Source of the DNA: Fimbriimonadales bacterium
GTDB taxonomy: Bacteria; Armatimonadota; Fimbriimonadia; Fimbriimonadales; GBS-DC
Direction of reading: 5' to 3'
Assembly (NCBI GenBank): GCA_025998675.1
Contig: AP024673.1
Span: 1,205,221 to 1,269,220, forward strand
DNA: 64,000 bases
This document shows positions 42,579-51,424 of this stretch, one piece after another. Position 1 is the stretch's first letter. Each line of letters begins with the position of its first letter. The notes beneath the pieces were generated by a model. It ran no database searches, was not told the origin of the DNA, and worked only from the letters and a program-made list of their open reading frames with translations. The position numbers and the translations under genes were made by a program.

Positions 42579-42782
42579 ACTTCCCTCCCGTACAGGTGTC
42601 CCAAGCTACAGCACAGCAACTTTCGTGCCATCTGGTTCCTCCAGTTCATCGTGAATTATCGGCGCATACGGTTAGAATTTGTACCTTGCGCACGGGCATT
42701 ATACCTGTTTCAAGCGTCAGCGGCGCAGCGGGTATACTCTGGGCGCGCAAGGAGCGCAACACTTTGTAAGGAGGAGGCGACT

Positions 42783-44780
42783 ATGGAGGTCTTACAGATT
42801 GTTCCTTACGCCGCTCCCGTGCTTGGCGGGGCGGGCATTTTATTAGCAGGACTGAATTACTGGATGGTCACGCGCCGCCCCGAAGGCACCGAGGCAATGC
42901 GTACCTACGCGCAAGCCATCCACGACGGCGCGATGACCTTTCTTAAACGGGAATATATCGCGATTACGTTGTTCGCGGTGGTGCTTTTCATTGCATTGAC
43001 CGCCGCGTTTTATCAATCCGCGCCGCTGATTGGCGGGGCGTATCTGTTCGGCGCGTTCAGCTCGATGCTGGCGGGCTTTATCGGCATGAAAGCGTCCACG
43101 CGCAGCGGCGTGCGCTCTACCGAAGCGGCGCGCGTCGGCGGCATGGGCGAGGCGCTGGTCGTCGCCTTTACGGGCGGATCGGTGATGGGGCTGTCGGTCG
43201 CCGCGCTGGGGCTTTTGGGCGTCGGAGTGATTGTGCTGCTGGAGCAGGCGAACCTCTCAACCCTCGCACAGTACCTCACGGGCTACTCGATGGGCGCGTC
43301 GTCTGTCGCGCTGTTTGCCCGTGTGGGCGGCGGGATTTACACCAAAGCCGCCGATGTGGGCGCAGACCTCGTGGGCAAGGTGGAAGCCGGCATCCCCGAA
43401 GACGATCCGCGCAACCCCGCCGTGCTGGCGGATAATGTGGGTGACAATGTGGGCGACACGGCTGGCATGGGCGCCGACCTGTTCGAGAGCTATGTCGGCT
43501 CGGTCATCGCCGCCGCCGTGATTGCCGTGACCTTCTATAGCCAAAATCCGCTACCTTACATCATCCTGCCGCTCGCGCTGATTGCCTTCGGGCTGATTGC
43601 GTCCGTGCTGGGCGTGTTCTCGATTCGGGTGTTCCGCAGCATGGACCCGCAGCTCGCGCTCAACGGCTCGACGATTGTGTCGATTCTGCTCTTTCTGGTG
43701 GGCGCGGCGTTTCTGACGAACCTGCTGGTGGGCAGCCTTGCGCCCTACTGGGCGGTGCTGGCAGGCTTGTTTGCAGGCGTGTTCATCGGCGGGGTGAGCC
43801 AGTATTACACCAGCGGTCCGCCCATTCGTGAGATTGCCAAATCGTCGCGGTTTGGCGTCGCGCCCAACATCCTGTCGGGGATTGGCGTCGGCTACCTCAG
43901 CACGGTGCTGCCCCTGCTGGGCATTGCGGCGGCAATCTGGGTAGCCTACGAAACCAACGGGCTGTACGGAATCGCGCTGGCGGGCGTCGGGATGCTGGCG
44001 ACGATTGGCATCGTGATGAGCACCGACAGCTACGGTCCCATCGCCGACAACGCGGGCGGAATCGCGGAGGTGGCGGGCTTCGGCGAGAGCGTGCGCAAAA
44101 TCACCGACAAGCTCGACTCGCTGGGCAACACGACCGCTGCGATTGGCAAGGGCTTCGCGATTGGCAGCGCGGCGCTGACCGCCCTCGCCCTGTTCGCCGC
44201 CTACCAGAGCCAGACGGGGCTGCAGGCAATCAACCTCGTAAACCCGTTCACACTAATCGGCTTGCTAATCGGGATTGCGATGCCCAGCCTGTTCGCCGCG
44301 CTCACACTCAAGGCGGTCAGCCGCGCCTCCGACCAGATGGTCGAAGAGGTGCGCCGCCAGTTCCGTGAGCTGGGACTGCTGGAAGGCAAGGGCAAACCCG
44401 ACTACAACCGCTGCATCGACATCGTGACGGGCGCGTCGCTGCGTGAGATGATTCTGCCCGGCGCAATTGCCGTGATTGCGCCGCTGGCGGTCGGCTTCGG
44501 GCTGGGCGCAGAAGCGCTCGGCGGCTTTCTGGCGGGCGCGCTCGGTATGGGCGTCGTCACGGGCTTGATGATGGCGAACGCAGGCGGCGCATGGGACAAC
44601 GCCAAAAAATACATCGAAGAGGGACACGAGGGCGGCAAGGGCAGCGATGTGCATAAAGCCGCCGTCGTGGGCGACACCGTGGGCGATCCGTTCAAGGACA
44701 CCACAGGTCCCAGCATGAATATCCTCATCAAGCTGATGAGCATCGTGGCGCTGGTGTTCGCGCCGCTGTTCAAAGGCTGA
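42783..44780 (+). CDS. hppA: K+-dependent membrane-bound pyrophosphatase
   Basis: Ion pump of 665 residues with about 16 helices that uses pyrophosphate to move H+ or Na+. It carries [22 protein letters not shown] and [20 protein letters not shown], the Mg-PPi binding loops, plus [17 protein letters not shown] near the end. The motif [10 protein letters not shown] has Ala where K+-independent enzymes carry Lys, so K+ dependence is predicted. The pumped ion cannot be told. The ATG at 42783 has a GGAGGAGG site and a TATACT box near 42732. Confidence 0.95.
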   Translation: MEVLQIVPYAAPVLGGAGILLAGLNYWMVTRRPEGTEAMRTYAQAIHDGAMTFLKREYIAITLFAVVLFIALTAAFYQSAPLIGGAYLFGAFSSMLAGFIGMKASTRSGVRSTEAARVGGMGEALVVAFTGGSVMGLSVAALGLLGVGVIVLLEQANLSTLAQYLTGYSMGASSVALFARVGGGIYTKAADVGADLVGKVEAGIPEDDPRNPAVLADNVGDNVGDTAGMGADLFESYVGSVIAAAVIAVTFYSQNPLPYIILPLALIAFGLIASVLGVFSIRVFRSMDPQLALNGSTIVSILLFLVGAAFLTNLLVGSLAPYWAVLAGLFAGVFIGGVSQYYTSGPPIREIAKSSRFGVAPNILSGIGVGYLSTVLPLLGIAAAIWVAYETNGLYGIALAGVGMLATIGIVMSTDSYGPIADNAGGIAEVAGFGESVRKITDKLDSLGNTTAAIGKGFAIGSAALTALALFAAYQSQTGLQAINLVNPFTLIGLLIGIAMPSLFAALTLKAVSRASDQMVEEVRRQFRELGLLEGKGKPDYNRCIDIVTGASLREMILPGAIAVIAPLAVGFGLGAEALGGFLAGALGMGVVTGLMMANAGGAWDNAKKYIEEGHEGGKGSDVHKAAVVGDTVGDPFKDTTGPSMNILIKLMSIVALVFAPLFKG

Positions 44781-44787
44781 TCGATTC

Positions 44788-44817
44788 GGGTGAGGGCGTG
44801 TGTGTTCGCCCTCACCC
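44788..44817 (+). terminator. Hairpin after the pyrophosphatase gene
   Basis: Perfect 11-bp stem GGGTGAGGGCG (44788-44798) with its complement at 44807-44817 and an 8-nt loop, directly after the stop. There is no T-run. Its tips, GGGTGAGGG/CCCTCACCC, match the ends of repeat family A, so it may be a solo repeat end used as a terminator. Confidence 0.55.
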
Positions 44818-44851
44818 CCACTCGCAGCTGCAGGAGTAGCGTAGACGCCTT

Positions 44852-44918
44852 ACTGAAGTCGCGCCGCCCCCACAAAAAAGCCCCCCTTTCCTGAGGGGGA
44901 AAGGGGGAGGACTTCAGT
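44852..44918 (-). terminator. Nested palindrome with Rho-independent terminator for the dockerin-like gene
   Basis: Outer arms ACTGAAGTC (44852-44860) and GACTTCAGT (44910-44918) enclose an inner stem CCCCCTTTCC/GGAAAGGGGG (44882-44891 and 44898-44907). On the minus strand the inner stem is followed by six T residues (44879-44874), giving a good terminator 45 nt after the dockerin-like stop. Confidence 0.75.
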
Positions 44919-44962
44919 GAATGGAGGTTCACTGTGCGTGTCCATGCGTTATCGAACGGGAA

Positions 44963-45769
44963 CTATGGGAAGCACCGTTGCCAGACAAGGGTGCGATCCA
45001 GAATCACTCCGTTCGGGCACATGTAGGTCAGGTATATCTGCACACAGAAGGCGCCATTCGTCAGTCGCACGATACGGATTTCGATATCATTCCACGCGCG
45101 TGGAGCGACGAAAGGAGGCGTAAGGTTTGCACTGGCAGATATGCCGACTGCCACAGGCGCGCCTGTGCGGGCGTCCAGCAGATTGATACGCCAGGTTTCC
45201 AGGTCGGGCGTCCCCTGCATCTGGACAAGATACCATCCTTCCGGGATAGGCTGACCCGTAGGCGACTCGCCCCTCGGCAGGTAAGTCGCCCCCACAATCA
45301 ACCCCTCTGCAATTCGTGGAGGGGAGAATTGCTCGAAATCTGCCCGCGTATCCCACGCCACAAAGACATCGAAGAAGGAGTCTGGGGTGCGTGTGATACG
45401 GGTGCGTGCGAAGGCGGCGTTCTCCGGGTCGAAGTTGACGCCAGGAGCGGCAGGGAAACTCCGGGGGAATGCGGACGGCAAACGACTTGCCACCATGCGG
45501 TTGAGTTGGGGAATTGTCTGCTCGGTCTCAGTACCGAAGCAGAACAGCACCCGCAGCAGGTCGGCATCGTCCACAATACCGTCGCCATTCACATCGGCGA
45601 ACACACAGGGATCCTGTGCCCGCAACACACTCGTAGAAAGGGTGAAACACAGGGCAACTGCCATCACCAACCCCAGCAGGTGAGAACTCCATAGTCGGGA
45701 TGAACCGCTTCGGCTCATCAGTGCTTCGCGACATACATCAGCCGGGTGCTTCGTTGTGGGTCTTATCAT
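44963..45769 (-). CDS. Exported protein with dockerin type I-like repeat
   Basis: A 268-residue protein. The signal peptide (LLGLVMAVALCFTLSTSVLRAQ) is preceded by about 30 residues. Directly after it is one EF-hand-like dockerin half, DVNGDGIVDDADLLRVLFCFG, with calcium-binding Asp spacing. The remaining 200 residues are unassigned and beta-rich. The ATG at 45769 has a GGAGG site and is preferred to the one at 45781. A single dockerin-like repeat is common in Planctomycetota/Armatimonadota exported proteins and need not imply a cellulosome. Confidence 0.78.
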   Translation of the reverse strand: MIRPTTKHPADVCREALMSRSGSSRLWSSHLLGLVMAVALCFTLSTSVLRAQDPCVFADVNGDGIVDDADLLRVLFCFGTETEQTIPQLNRMVASRLPSAFPRSFPAAPGVNFDPENAAFARTRITRTPDSFFDVFVAWDTRADFEQFSPPRIAEGLIVGATYLPRGESPTGQPIPEGWYLVQMQGTPDLETWRINLLDARTGAPVAVGISASANLTPPFVAPRAWNDIEIRIVRLTNGAFCVQIYLTYMCPNGVILDRTLVWQRCFP

Positions 45770-45882
45770 ATTGACCTCCATGCTATTTAATGCGAAAGAA
45801 ACATCAAATGTACCCTTGATTCTGGAAAATTGGGAAAATCAATCGCGATTTTCACTAAAAATAATGTGTAAATTTATGAAAA

Positions 45883-46650
45883 TTACTCTCTCACCATTCC
45901 TTTCTCTGACAAGAGTGTGTCCACCATCTCAGGGATTGTCGCGAATCGGTAGCCGCGTTTTTTGAGCCGACGAATCAGTTCAGGCAGGGCGTCGGCGGTG
46001 TGCGGGTAGGCGTCGTGCAGCAGCAGGATACTCCCGTTGCGGGCGCGCCAGGCATAGCGGTTCACCCAGCGGGGATGGGCGTCTGGCGTCGCTGGCTCGC
46101 CCAGCACCGTCGCCATCACGAGGGGCATGTTCCAGCGTTGCACGGCGCGGCGCACCGCCTCGTTCTGCGCCAGGTAGGGCGGTCGGTAGGCGACCAGCGA
46201 CACGCCCGCCCGACGCGCCAGCGTCTGGCAATCGCGAATCTGCCGCCAGACTTGCTCTTCTGTGAGCTGGGTCTGGCGCTGGTGGTCGTAGCTGTGGCAA
46301 CCGAGCGCATGTCCCTCCGCTGCGATGCGGCGCGCCAGTTCAGGATGACGCTTCAGCTTCACGCCCACTACGAAAAAGGTCGCATGGACGCCTTCCCGCT
46401 TGAGAATCTCCAGCACGCGCGGGGTGGTTTCAGGGTCGGGTCCGTCGTCGAAGGTGAGCGCAACGATGGGTTGGCTGGGATCCCCGCGCCACAGCACCCC
46501 CTCGCGCGTCATCAGGTGTTCGCCGCGGGCACGCGCCAGCCAGTAGGTGGGGCTAACCCATCGCTCGCGTGATTCGCCCGTCAGATCGGGCAGGTAGAAA
46601 TAGAGAACCAGCGCACACGCCAGCGCGTCCAACCACGCAATCCAGCGCAT
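45883..46650 (-). CDS. Polysaccharide deacetylase (NodB domain)
   Basis: Carbohydrate esterase family 4 protein of 255 residues with an N-terminal membrane anchor (LDALACALVLYFYLP). NodB motifs: VALTFDDGPD (metal and catalytic Asp), GHALGCHSYDHQ (metal His pair), YRPPYL and LLLHD. It probably N-deacetylates peptidoglycan or exopolysaccharide. A TATAAT box 8 nt before the ATG is shared, as a palindrome, with the divergent neighbour. Confidence 0.92.
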   Translation of the reverse strand: MRWIAWLDALACALVLYFYLPDLTGESRERWVSPTYWLARARGEHLMTREGVLWRGDPSQPIVALTFDDGPDPETTPRVLEILKREGVHATFFVVGVKLKRHPELARRIAAEGHALGCHSYDHQRQTQLTEEQVWRQIRDCQTLARRAGVSLVAYRPPYLAQNEAVRRAVQRWNMPLVMATVLGEPATPDAHPRWVNRYAWRARNGSILLLHDAYPHTADALPELIRRLKKRGYRFATIPEMVDTLLSEKGMVRE

Positions 46651-46672
46651 CAGAAGGTATTATACCGTGCCT

Positions 46673-47065
46673 ATGAAAGCCGTGGTCATTAGTCGACACG
46701 CCTTGCTGCAGGCTCAGGAGCGTGCGCTCGCCGAGCTGGGCGCGGAAGTGGTGGAAGTCGCCGCGCAATACGACCCTGATACGGACAACCCCCGCTGGCA
46801 GGCGCAGGGTGTGGAAGCCGTGTTCACGATTGCGCTGCCGCCGACGCTGCTGGCGCGCCTGTGCGAGGCGTTTCGCGTGTTCACCTTCGAGATGGCGAGC
46901 GCGGGACTGACCGACTCGGAAGACGCCGCGCGCGCATGGTGCGCCGAATCGCCCGACACGCGCAGCTATCTCCCCGCCCGCGAGGGCAGCCACCGCCTGC
47001 TGGAGTTTCGGCGCGTCCTCGAACTGCGCATCGCCATCGAGACCACGCCCGTGTGGGAGGCGTAG
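46673..47065 (+). CDS. Hypothetical protein
   Basis: A 130-residue protein that I cannot assign. The N-terminal half (MKAVVISRHALLQAQERALAEL) looks like an alternating beta/alpha Rossmann-like fold, with predicted strands MKAVVIS, AEVVEVAA and AVFTIAL. The C-half is charged and helical. Codon use matches its neighbours. It is divergent from the deacetylase (22-nt gap) and is followed by the MlaD gene after 17 nt, so it may be co-transcribed with that. Confidence 0.68.
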   Translation: MKAVVISRHALLQAQERALAELGAEVVEVAAQYDPDTDNPRWQAQGVEAVFTIALPPTLLARLCEAFRVFTFEMASAGLTDSEDAARAWCAESPDTRSYLPAREGSHRLLEFRRVLELRIAIETTPVWEA

Positions 47066-47082
47066 CCCAATCGGGTACTCTC

Positions 47083-48513
47083 ATGCCGATGCGGTCGGAC
47101 CTGGCGCGTGTCGGCGCGGTGCTGTTGCTCGGCGTGGCGCTGCTGATAGTGGGCTTGCAGTTTTTGCAGGCGCGCTTTTCAGAGCGGGGGCATTACCTGC
47201 TCAAGGTTCGGTTCGACGACGCCCGCAACATCTCGTCGGGCGCGTCGGTGCTGATGGCAGGCGTGCCTGTGGGGTTTGTGCGCACGGTGAGTCTGGAGGG
47301 CGCGCCGCCCAAAGCCGTGCTGACGCTCGCTATCCGCGAGGAAGTGCCCATCCCGCAGGGATCCACTTTCCGACTGTCGGGCGGACTGCTGCTGCCCGGC
47401 GAGACGCGCGTGGAGATTATCCCCCCCGATCAGGCGCGCGGGACGCTTGCGGCGGGCAGCGTGGTGGACGGCGAGCCGCCGTTTGACCTCAGCCGCACGG
47501 TAGACCGTTTCGCGCCCGACATTCAGGAGACCCTGCGCGAATTGCGTCGCACGCTCGCCGCCGCCCGCGCCCTGCTCGAAGACCAGCAACTGCGCGCCAG
47601 CGTGCAGCAGACGCTGCAGGCGGTGGAACAGGTCGCCCAGCAGACCACGCGCCTGCTCGCACAGGCGGACGGACTGGTCGCCGAGAACCGCGACTCGGTA
47701 CGCCAACTGCTCGCCAGCGCCGCCGATGCGACCCGCGAGATGAACCGCGCCCTGCAATCGGCGAACCGACTGCTGCAAGACCCCCAGCTGACCGACGACC
47801 TGCGCGCGACGCTCGCCAGCGCACGCGCCAGCGCAGAGCGGGTGGAACAAATCCTCAGCGAAGTGAGCCAGCTCGTCAGCGACGAGACCCTGCAACGCGA
47901 CCTGAAAGCGACGGCAAGCAATGTACGCGCTGTGAGCGAACGCGCCGTTGAACTGGCAGATAAAACGGGCGCGGTGCTGGACAACGCCGAAACGCTCACG
48001 CGCAACCTGAACGAGACGCTCGACGAAGCCCGACCCATCCTGCAGCAGGCGGGCGAGTCGTTCCGCAAGGTCAACGAGTCGCTGGAGAACTTCGTAAGCG
48101 CGCGTACCTTCGGCGTGCGCGATGCGACCTACCGCCTTGAGATGGGCTACAACACGGACGCAGAACGCTACCGCACCGACCTGACGGCGACTTTTTACCT
48201 GCAAAATCGCAATCAGCTGTTTATTGGGCTGTACGACTTCACCGAGTCGGACGACCTCATCGCGCAGTATGGGACGCCCCTGAACGACAACCTGCTGCTG
48301 CGCTATGGGATTTATGGCGGTAAGGCGGGCTTTGGGGTAGACTATAGGCTTGGCGAGCAGGGGTTGCTCTCGGTAGACCTGTTCGACCCGAACAACTGGC
48401 GCGGGCATGCGCGCCTGCACTGGCGCGTTTCGGACGGCGTATGGCTCTGGGGCGGTCTCGATAGCCCCTTCCGACGCAATCAGCCCGCGTTCGGCGTGCG
48501 CATTCAACGCTAA
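47083..48513 (+). CDS. MlaD/MCE family protein with C-terminal barrel-like domain
   Basis: A 476-residue substrate-binding component of an Mla-type lipid transporter. An N-terminal membrane helix (VGAVLLLGVALLIVGLQFL) leads into the MCE domain (FDDARNISSGASVLMAGVPVGFVRTV). A long helical coiled coil follows (about residues 145-340), then a C-terminal region of alternating strands ending FGVRIQR. It resembles a periplasm-spanning PqiB/LetB-like needle in outline. The MlaE permease and MlaF ATPase are not adjacent. A GGGTACTCT sequence lies directly before the ATG. Confidence 0.86.
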   Translation: MPMRSDLARVGAVLLLGVALLIVGLQFLQARFSERGHYLLKVRFDDARNISSGASVLMAGVPVGFVRTVSLEGAPPKAVLTLAIREEVPIPQGSTFRLSGGLLLPGETRVEIIPPDQARGTLAAGSVVDGEPPFDLSRTVDRFAPDIQETLRELRRTLAAARALLEDQQLRASVQQTLQAVEQVAQQTTRLLAQADGLVAENRDSVRQLLASAADATREMNRALQSANRLLQDPQLTDDLRATLASARASAERVEQILSEVSQLVSDETLQRDLKATASNVRAVSERAVELADKTGAVLDNAETLTRNLNETLDEARPILQQAGESFRKVNESLENFVSARTFGVRDATYRLEMGYNTDAERYRTDLTATFYLQNRNQLFIGLYDFTESDDLIAQYGTPLNDNLLLRYGIYGGKAGFGVDYRLGEQGLLSVDLFDPNNWRGHARLHWRVSDGVWLWGGLDSPFRRNQPAFGVRIQR

Positions 48514-48526
48514 GGAGGCAAATACG

Positions 48527-48988
48527 ATGGAAGTGATTCTGGTACGCGATGTGCCCAATCTGGGCAAAGCAGGCGATCTTAAGAAAGTCGCTGGCGGCTA
48601 CGCGCGCAACTACCTGATTCCAAAAGGCTGGGCAGTGCCCGCCACGAAGGGCAACCTGAAGATGCAGGCGGAGCGTGAGCGCGTGCGTAAGGAGCGCGCC
48701 GAGCAGATTCGCCAGGCGGCGCGCGACGCGGCGGCAAAGCTGAACGGGCAAACCGTCACGATTCAGGGACGCACCGCGCCCAACTCCACCAAGCTCTTCG
48801 GCGCGGTGACCGCCGACGCGATTGCTGAAGCCATCCAGCAACAGCACGGCGTGCGCGTCGACAAGCGCACGATTGATCTGCTGGAGCCGATTAAGACCGC
48901 AGGCGCCCATGCGGTGACGATTCGCTGGGAAGCGGACATCGAGGCGACGATCACCGTAGAGGTGCTGGGCGCGGACGCGCAGGGCTAA
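48527..48988 (+). CDS. rplI: 50S ribosomal protein bL9
   Basis: Ribosomal protein of 153 residues: MEVILVRDVPNLGKAGDLKKVAGGYARNYLIP, then the connecting helix and the C-terminal domain (TKLFGAVTADAIAEAI). It has an AAGGAGG site. bL9 is usually linked to rpsF-ssb-rpsR, but that cluster is about 29 kb away here. Its TAA stop overlaps the dnaA stop on the other strand (CTAA at 48985-48988). Confidence 0.96.
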   Translation: MEVILVRDVPNLGKAGDLKKVAGGYARNYLIPKGWAVPATKGNLKMQAERERVRKERAEQIRQAARDAAAKLNGQTVTIQGRTAPNSTKLFGAVTADAIAEAIQQQHGVRVDKRTIDLLEPIKTAGAHAVTIRWEADIEATITVEVLGADAQG

Positions 48989-50385
48989 CCGACTCGCTGA
49001 CGCAGGCGCTGGACGCGCTCGCGCAGGCGGGCGTCCTGGTGCAGGCGATGTTCGGCTTGCTTGTAGGCGTGCAGTACCGTTGTATGATCGGCGCGCCCCA
49101 GCGCCTGCGCAATCCGCTGCCACGATTCGCCCGTCGCCTCCCGCGCGAGGAACACGGCAATCTGGCGCGCCTGCACCACTTCGCCCCGACGACTGCTGCT
49201 GACCAGCTCCTCGCGGGGCACGCCCAGCTCGTCGCACACGACGCGTACAATCCGCTCCAGCGAGGGCGTCTGCACAGGCTGCGGCTGCGCATTCACCAGA
49301 TACGCCTGCAACGCCTGCGCCGCCAGCGCAAGCGTCAGCGGTTCGCCCGTGAGTGAACTCTGCGCAATCACGCGAGTCAGCACGCCCTCCAGCACACGCA
49401 CACTCGACTGAACCTTGTCGGCGATGAACTCGGCGACTTCCAGCGGCAGGGCAACGCCGTCGCGCTCTGCCTTATTCAGCAATATCGCCACGCGCGTCTC
49501 CAGATCGGGCGGCGCCATGTCTGCGCATAGCCCCATCTCGAAGCGCGAGCGCAAGCGCTCCTCGATGCCAAGCAGTTCACGCGGCGGTTTATCGCTCGAC
49601 AGCACCAGCTGCTTTCCCGATGCATGCAGCATGTTGAAGATGTGGAAGAACTCCTCTTGCGTGCGCTCCTTGCCCGCGATGAACTGCACATCGTCCACCA
49701 GCCACAGCTGCACGGCGCGGTAGCGTTCGCGGAACTCGTCGGCTTTCTGCTGGCGCATCGCCTGCACATAGCCACGCACGAACTCTTCACCGCTGAGATA
49801 CACGACGCAGGCGTTCGGCGCACGCCACAGAAAAGCCTGACCGATGGCGTGCATCAGGTGGGTCTTGCCCAGTCCGGGTGGGCTATAGAGAAAGAGCGGG
49901 TTGTAGCGGCTATTGCTGCCCTGCGCGACGGCGATTGCGGCGGCATGCGCCAGACGGTTGCTCGCGCCCACCACGAAGCTCTCGAAGGTGAAGTTTGGGT
50001 TGAACGCCGGGCGCGGGAAATCAGGCGCGCGTCGGACGGGCGGCGCAACAGGCGCAACCACAGGCGGGGACGGCGTCTCGGGCGCGGCGTCGCCGCCCAC
50101 CAGCTGCACCACCACGGGGAAGCCCAACTGCTGACTGAGCAGCGTCTGCAACTCGCGCTGGTAGCGCTGCTGCACCCAGTTGCGCCCAAATACATTGTCC
50201 AGATGCAGCCGCACGCAATCGCCCTCGATACCTATGGGCGTTATCTCCTCAAGGTATCGACGGCTGGAAGGAGCGACATTCGGACCCAACGCCTGAACGA
50301 CATTGCGCCACGCCTGACGCACACGCGCCGCGTCGATATCCTCCCCAAGTCGCAACTGCTCTACGCCACAATCCTCCCTGCGCAT
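48985..50385 (-). CDS. dnaA: Chromosomal replication initiator DnaA
   Basis: AAA+ initiator of 466 residues. An N-terminal domain and a Pro-rich linker (about 100-125) are followed by NFTFESFVVGASNRLAHAAA, Walker A SPPGLGKTHL and Walker B LWLVDDVQF. Sensor and arginine-finger regions and the DNA-binding HTH with signature RADHTTVLHAYKQ follow. dnaN is not adjacent on either side, unlike many bacteria. The 280-nt AT-rich gap upstream may contain the origin. Confidence 0.97.
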   Translation of the reverse strand: MRREDCGVEQLRLGEDIDAARVRQAWRNVVQALGPNVAPSSRRYLEEITPIGIEGDCVRLHLDNVFGRNWVQQRYQRELQTLLSQQLGFPVVVQLVGGDAAPETPSPPVVAPVAPPVRRAPDFPRPAFNPNFTFESFVVGASNRLAHAAAIAVAQGSNSRYNPLFLYSPPGLGKTHLMHAIGQAFLWRAPNACVVYLSGEEFVRGYVQAMRQQKADEFRERYRAVQLWLVDDVQFIAGKERTQEEFFHIFNMLHASGKQLVLSSDKPPRELLGIEERLRSRFEMGLCADMAPPDLETRVAILLNKAERDGVALPLEVAEFIADKVQSSVRVLEGVLTRVIAQSSLTGEPLTLALAAQALQAYLVNAQPQPVQTPSLERIVRVVCDELGVPREELVSSSRRGEVVQARQIAVFLAREATGESWQRIAQALGRADHTTVLHAYKQAEHRLHQDARLRERVQRLRQRVG

Positions 50386-50665
50386 CGCTGTGTCCGCATC
50401 CCTGCTCTCGCCAGCGGGGTGTGGCTATATATTAGCATGCCAACCGCCCCGTTCCTGCAATATTAAGGGCATTTTGAAGGCTATATATGACCATAGAACC
50501 CCTTGAATAGCTCTATGAAGTTTCCAATCCCGTTTTTTCAAGCATTTTCGCTACTGAACACTCTCAAACTTCTCAAATCCAATCGGTAGTGGGGTGGTTG
50601 TCCACCTATACAAGATTTGCCTCTCCCAGCGACAAAACCTTTCAATTCAGGTATACTCTCTACTG
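50386..50665. other. AT-rich gap upstream of dnaA, candidate oriC
   Basis: One of the most AT-rich stretches in the window, between divergent dnaA and phoU. It has two CTATATAT copies (near 50424 and 50482), T-rich runs near 50534, and imperfect DnaA boxes: TTGTCCACC near 50598 and GTGGCTAT near 50419 (complement ATAGCCACA), each 7 of 9 to TTATCCACA. The weak boxes make this tentative. It also holds the phoU -10 box TATACT (50652-50657). Confidence 0.35.
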
Positions 50666-51424
50666 ATGATGACGAGACAGGCGTTTGATGCGGAGCTTCA
50701 GGAGATGGAGACGAAGGTGCTTGCGATGGCAAGCATCGTGGAGGGAATGGTGGCGGATGCGGTGGAAGCGCTCTGGCGGCATGATATGGCGCGCGCCGAG
50801 CAGGTACTCAAACGCGACGACGAGGTGGACCAGATCGATGTGGAAATTGAGTCCAGCTGCCTGCGCTTAATCGCCCTGCAGCAACCGATGGGCAGCGACC
50901 TGCGCGTGATTGGCACCATCATGAAGATGATTACCGACATCGAGCGCATCGGCGACTACGCGGTCGATGTCGCCAAAGCCGCCCGCAAAATCCGCGACGA
51001 ACCGCCTGTAGAGCAGCTGGTAGACATCCCGCGTCTGGGCAACGCCGCGCGGCGCATGCTGCTGGAGAGCATCGAGGCGTATGTCAAGCGCGACCTGCAA
51101 AAGGTGATTCAGGTCTGCCAGCAGGACGACGAGGTGGACGCGATTTATCGACGCCTCCGCACACAGCTGCAGGAGATTATGCGCGAGCATCCCGAACAGG
51201 TGACCGCGGCGTCATGGCTGATGCTGGTGGCGCACTACCTGGAGCGAATCGCCGACCACGCGACCAACATCGCCGAGCGCGTGTGGTTCATGGAGACGGG
51301 GCGGCTGGAACAGCTGGCGAAGAAACACAAGAGCGGTTCTCTGGAGGAAGCGTTCGCCGAAGCCGCGCAGCGCGCCGCCGAAAATCAGACCACCGAGAAT
51401 GGCGCAGACGCCGTCTCTGTCTGA
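50666..51424 (+). CDS. phoU: Phosphate transport system regulatory protein PhoU
   Basis: A 252-residue protein made of two three-helix PhoU repeats with the metal-binding motifs: ALQQPMGSDLRVIGTIMKMITDIERIGDYAVDVA in the first half and LMLVAHYLERIADHATNIAE in the second. It restrains PhoR and Pst phosphate signalling; pst genes are not here. A TATACT box ends 8 nt before the ATG at 50666, so the message is probably leaderless. It overlaps yggS by 26 nt. Confidence 0.93.
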   Translation: MMTRQAFDAELQEMETKVLAMASIVEGMVADAVEALWRHDMARAEQVLKRDDEVDQIDVEIESSCLRLIALQQPMGSDLRVIGTIMKMITDIERIGDYAVDVAKAARKIRDEPPVEQLVDIPRLGNAARRMLLESIEAYVKRDLQKVIQVCQQDDEVDAIYRRLRTQLQEIMREHPEQVTAASWLMLVAHYLERIADHATNIAERVWFMETGRLEQLAKKHKSGSLEEAFAEAAQRAAENQTTENGADAVSV

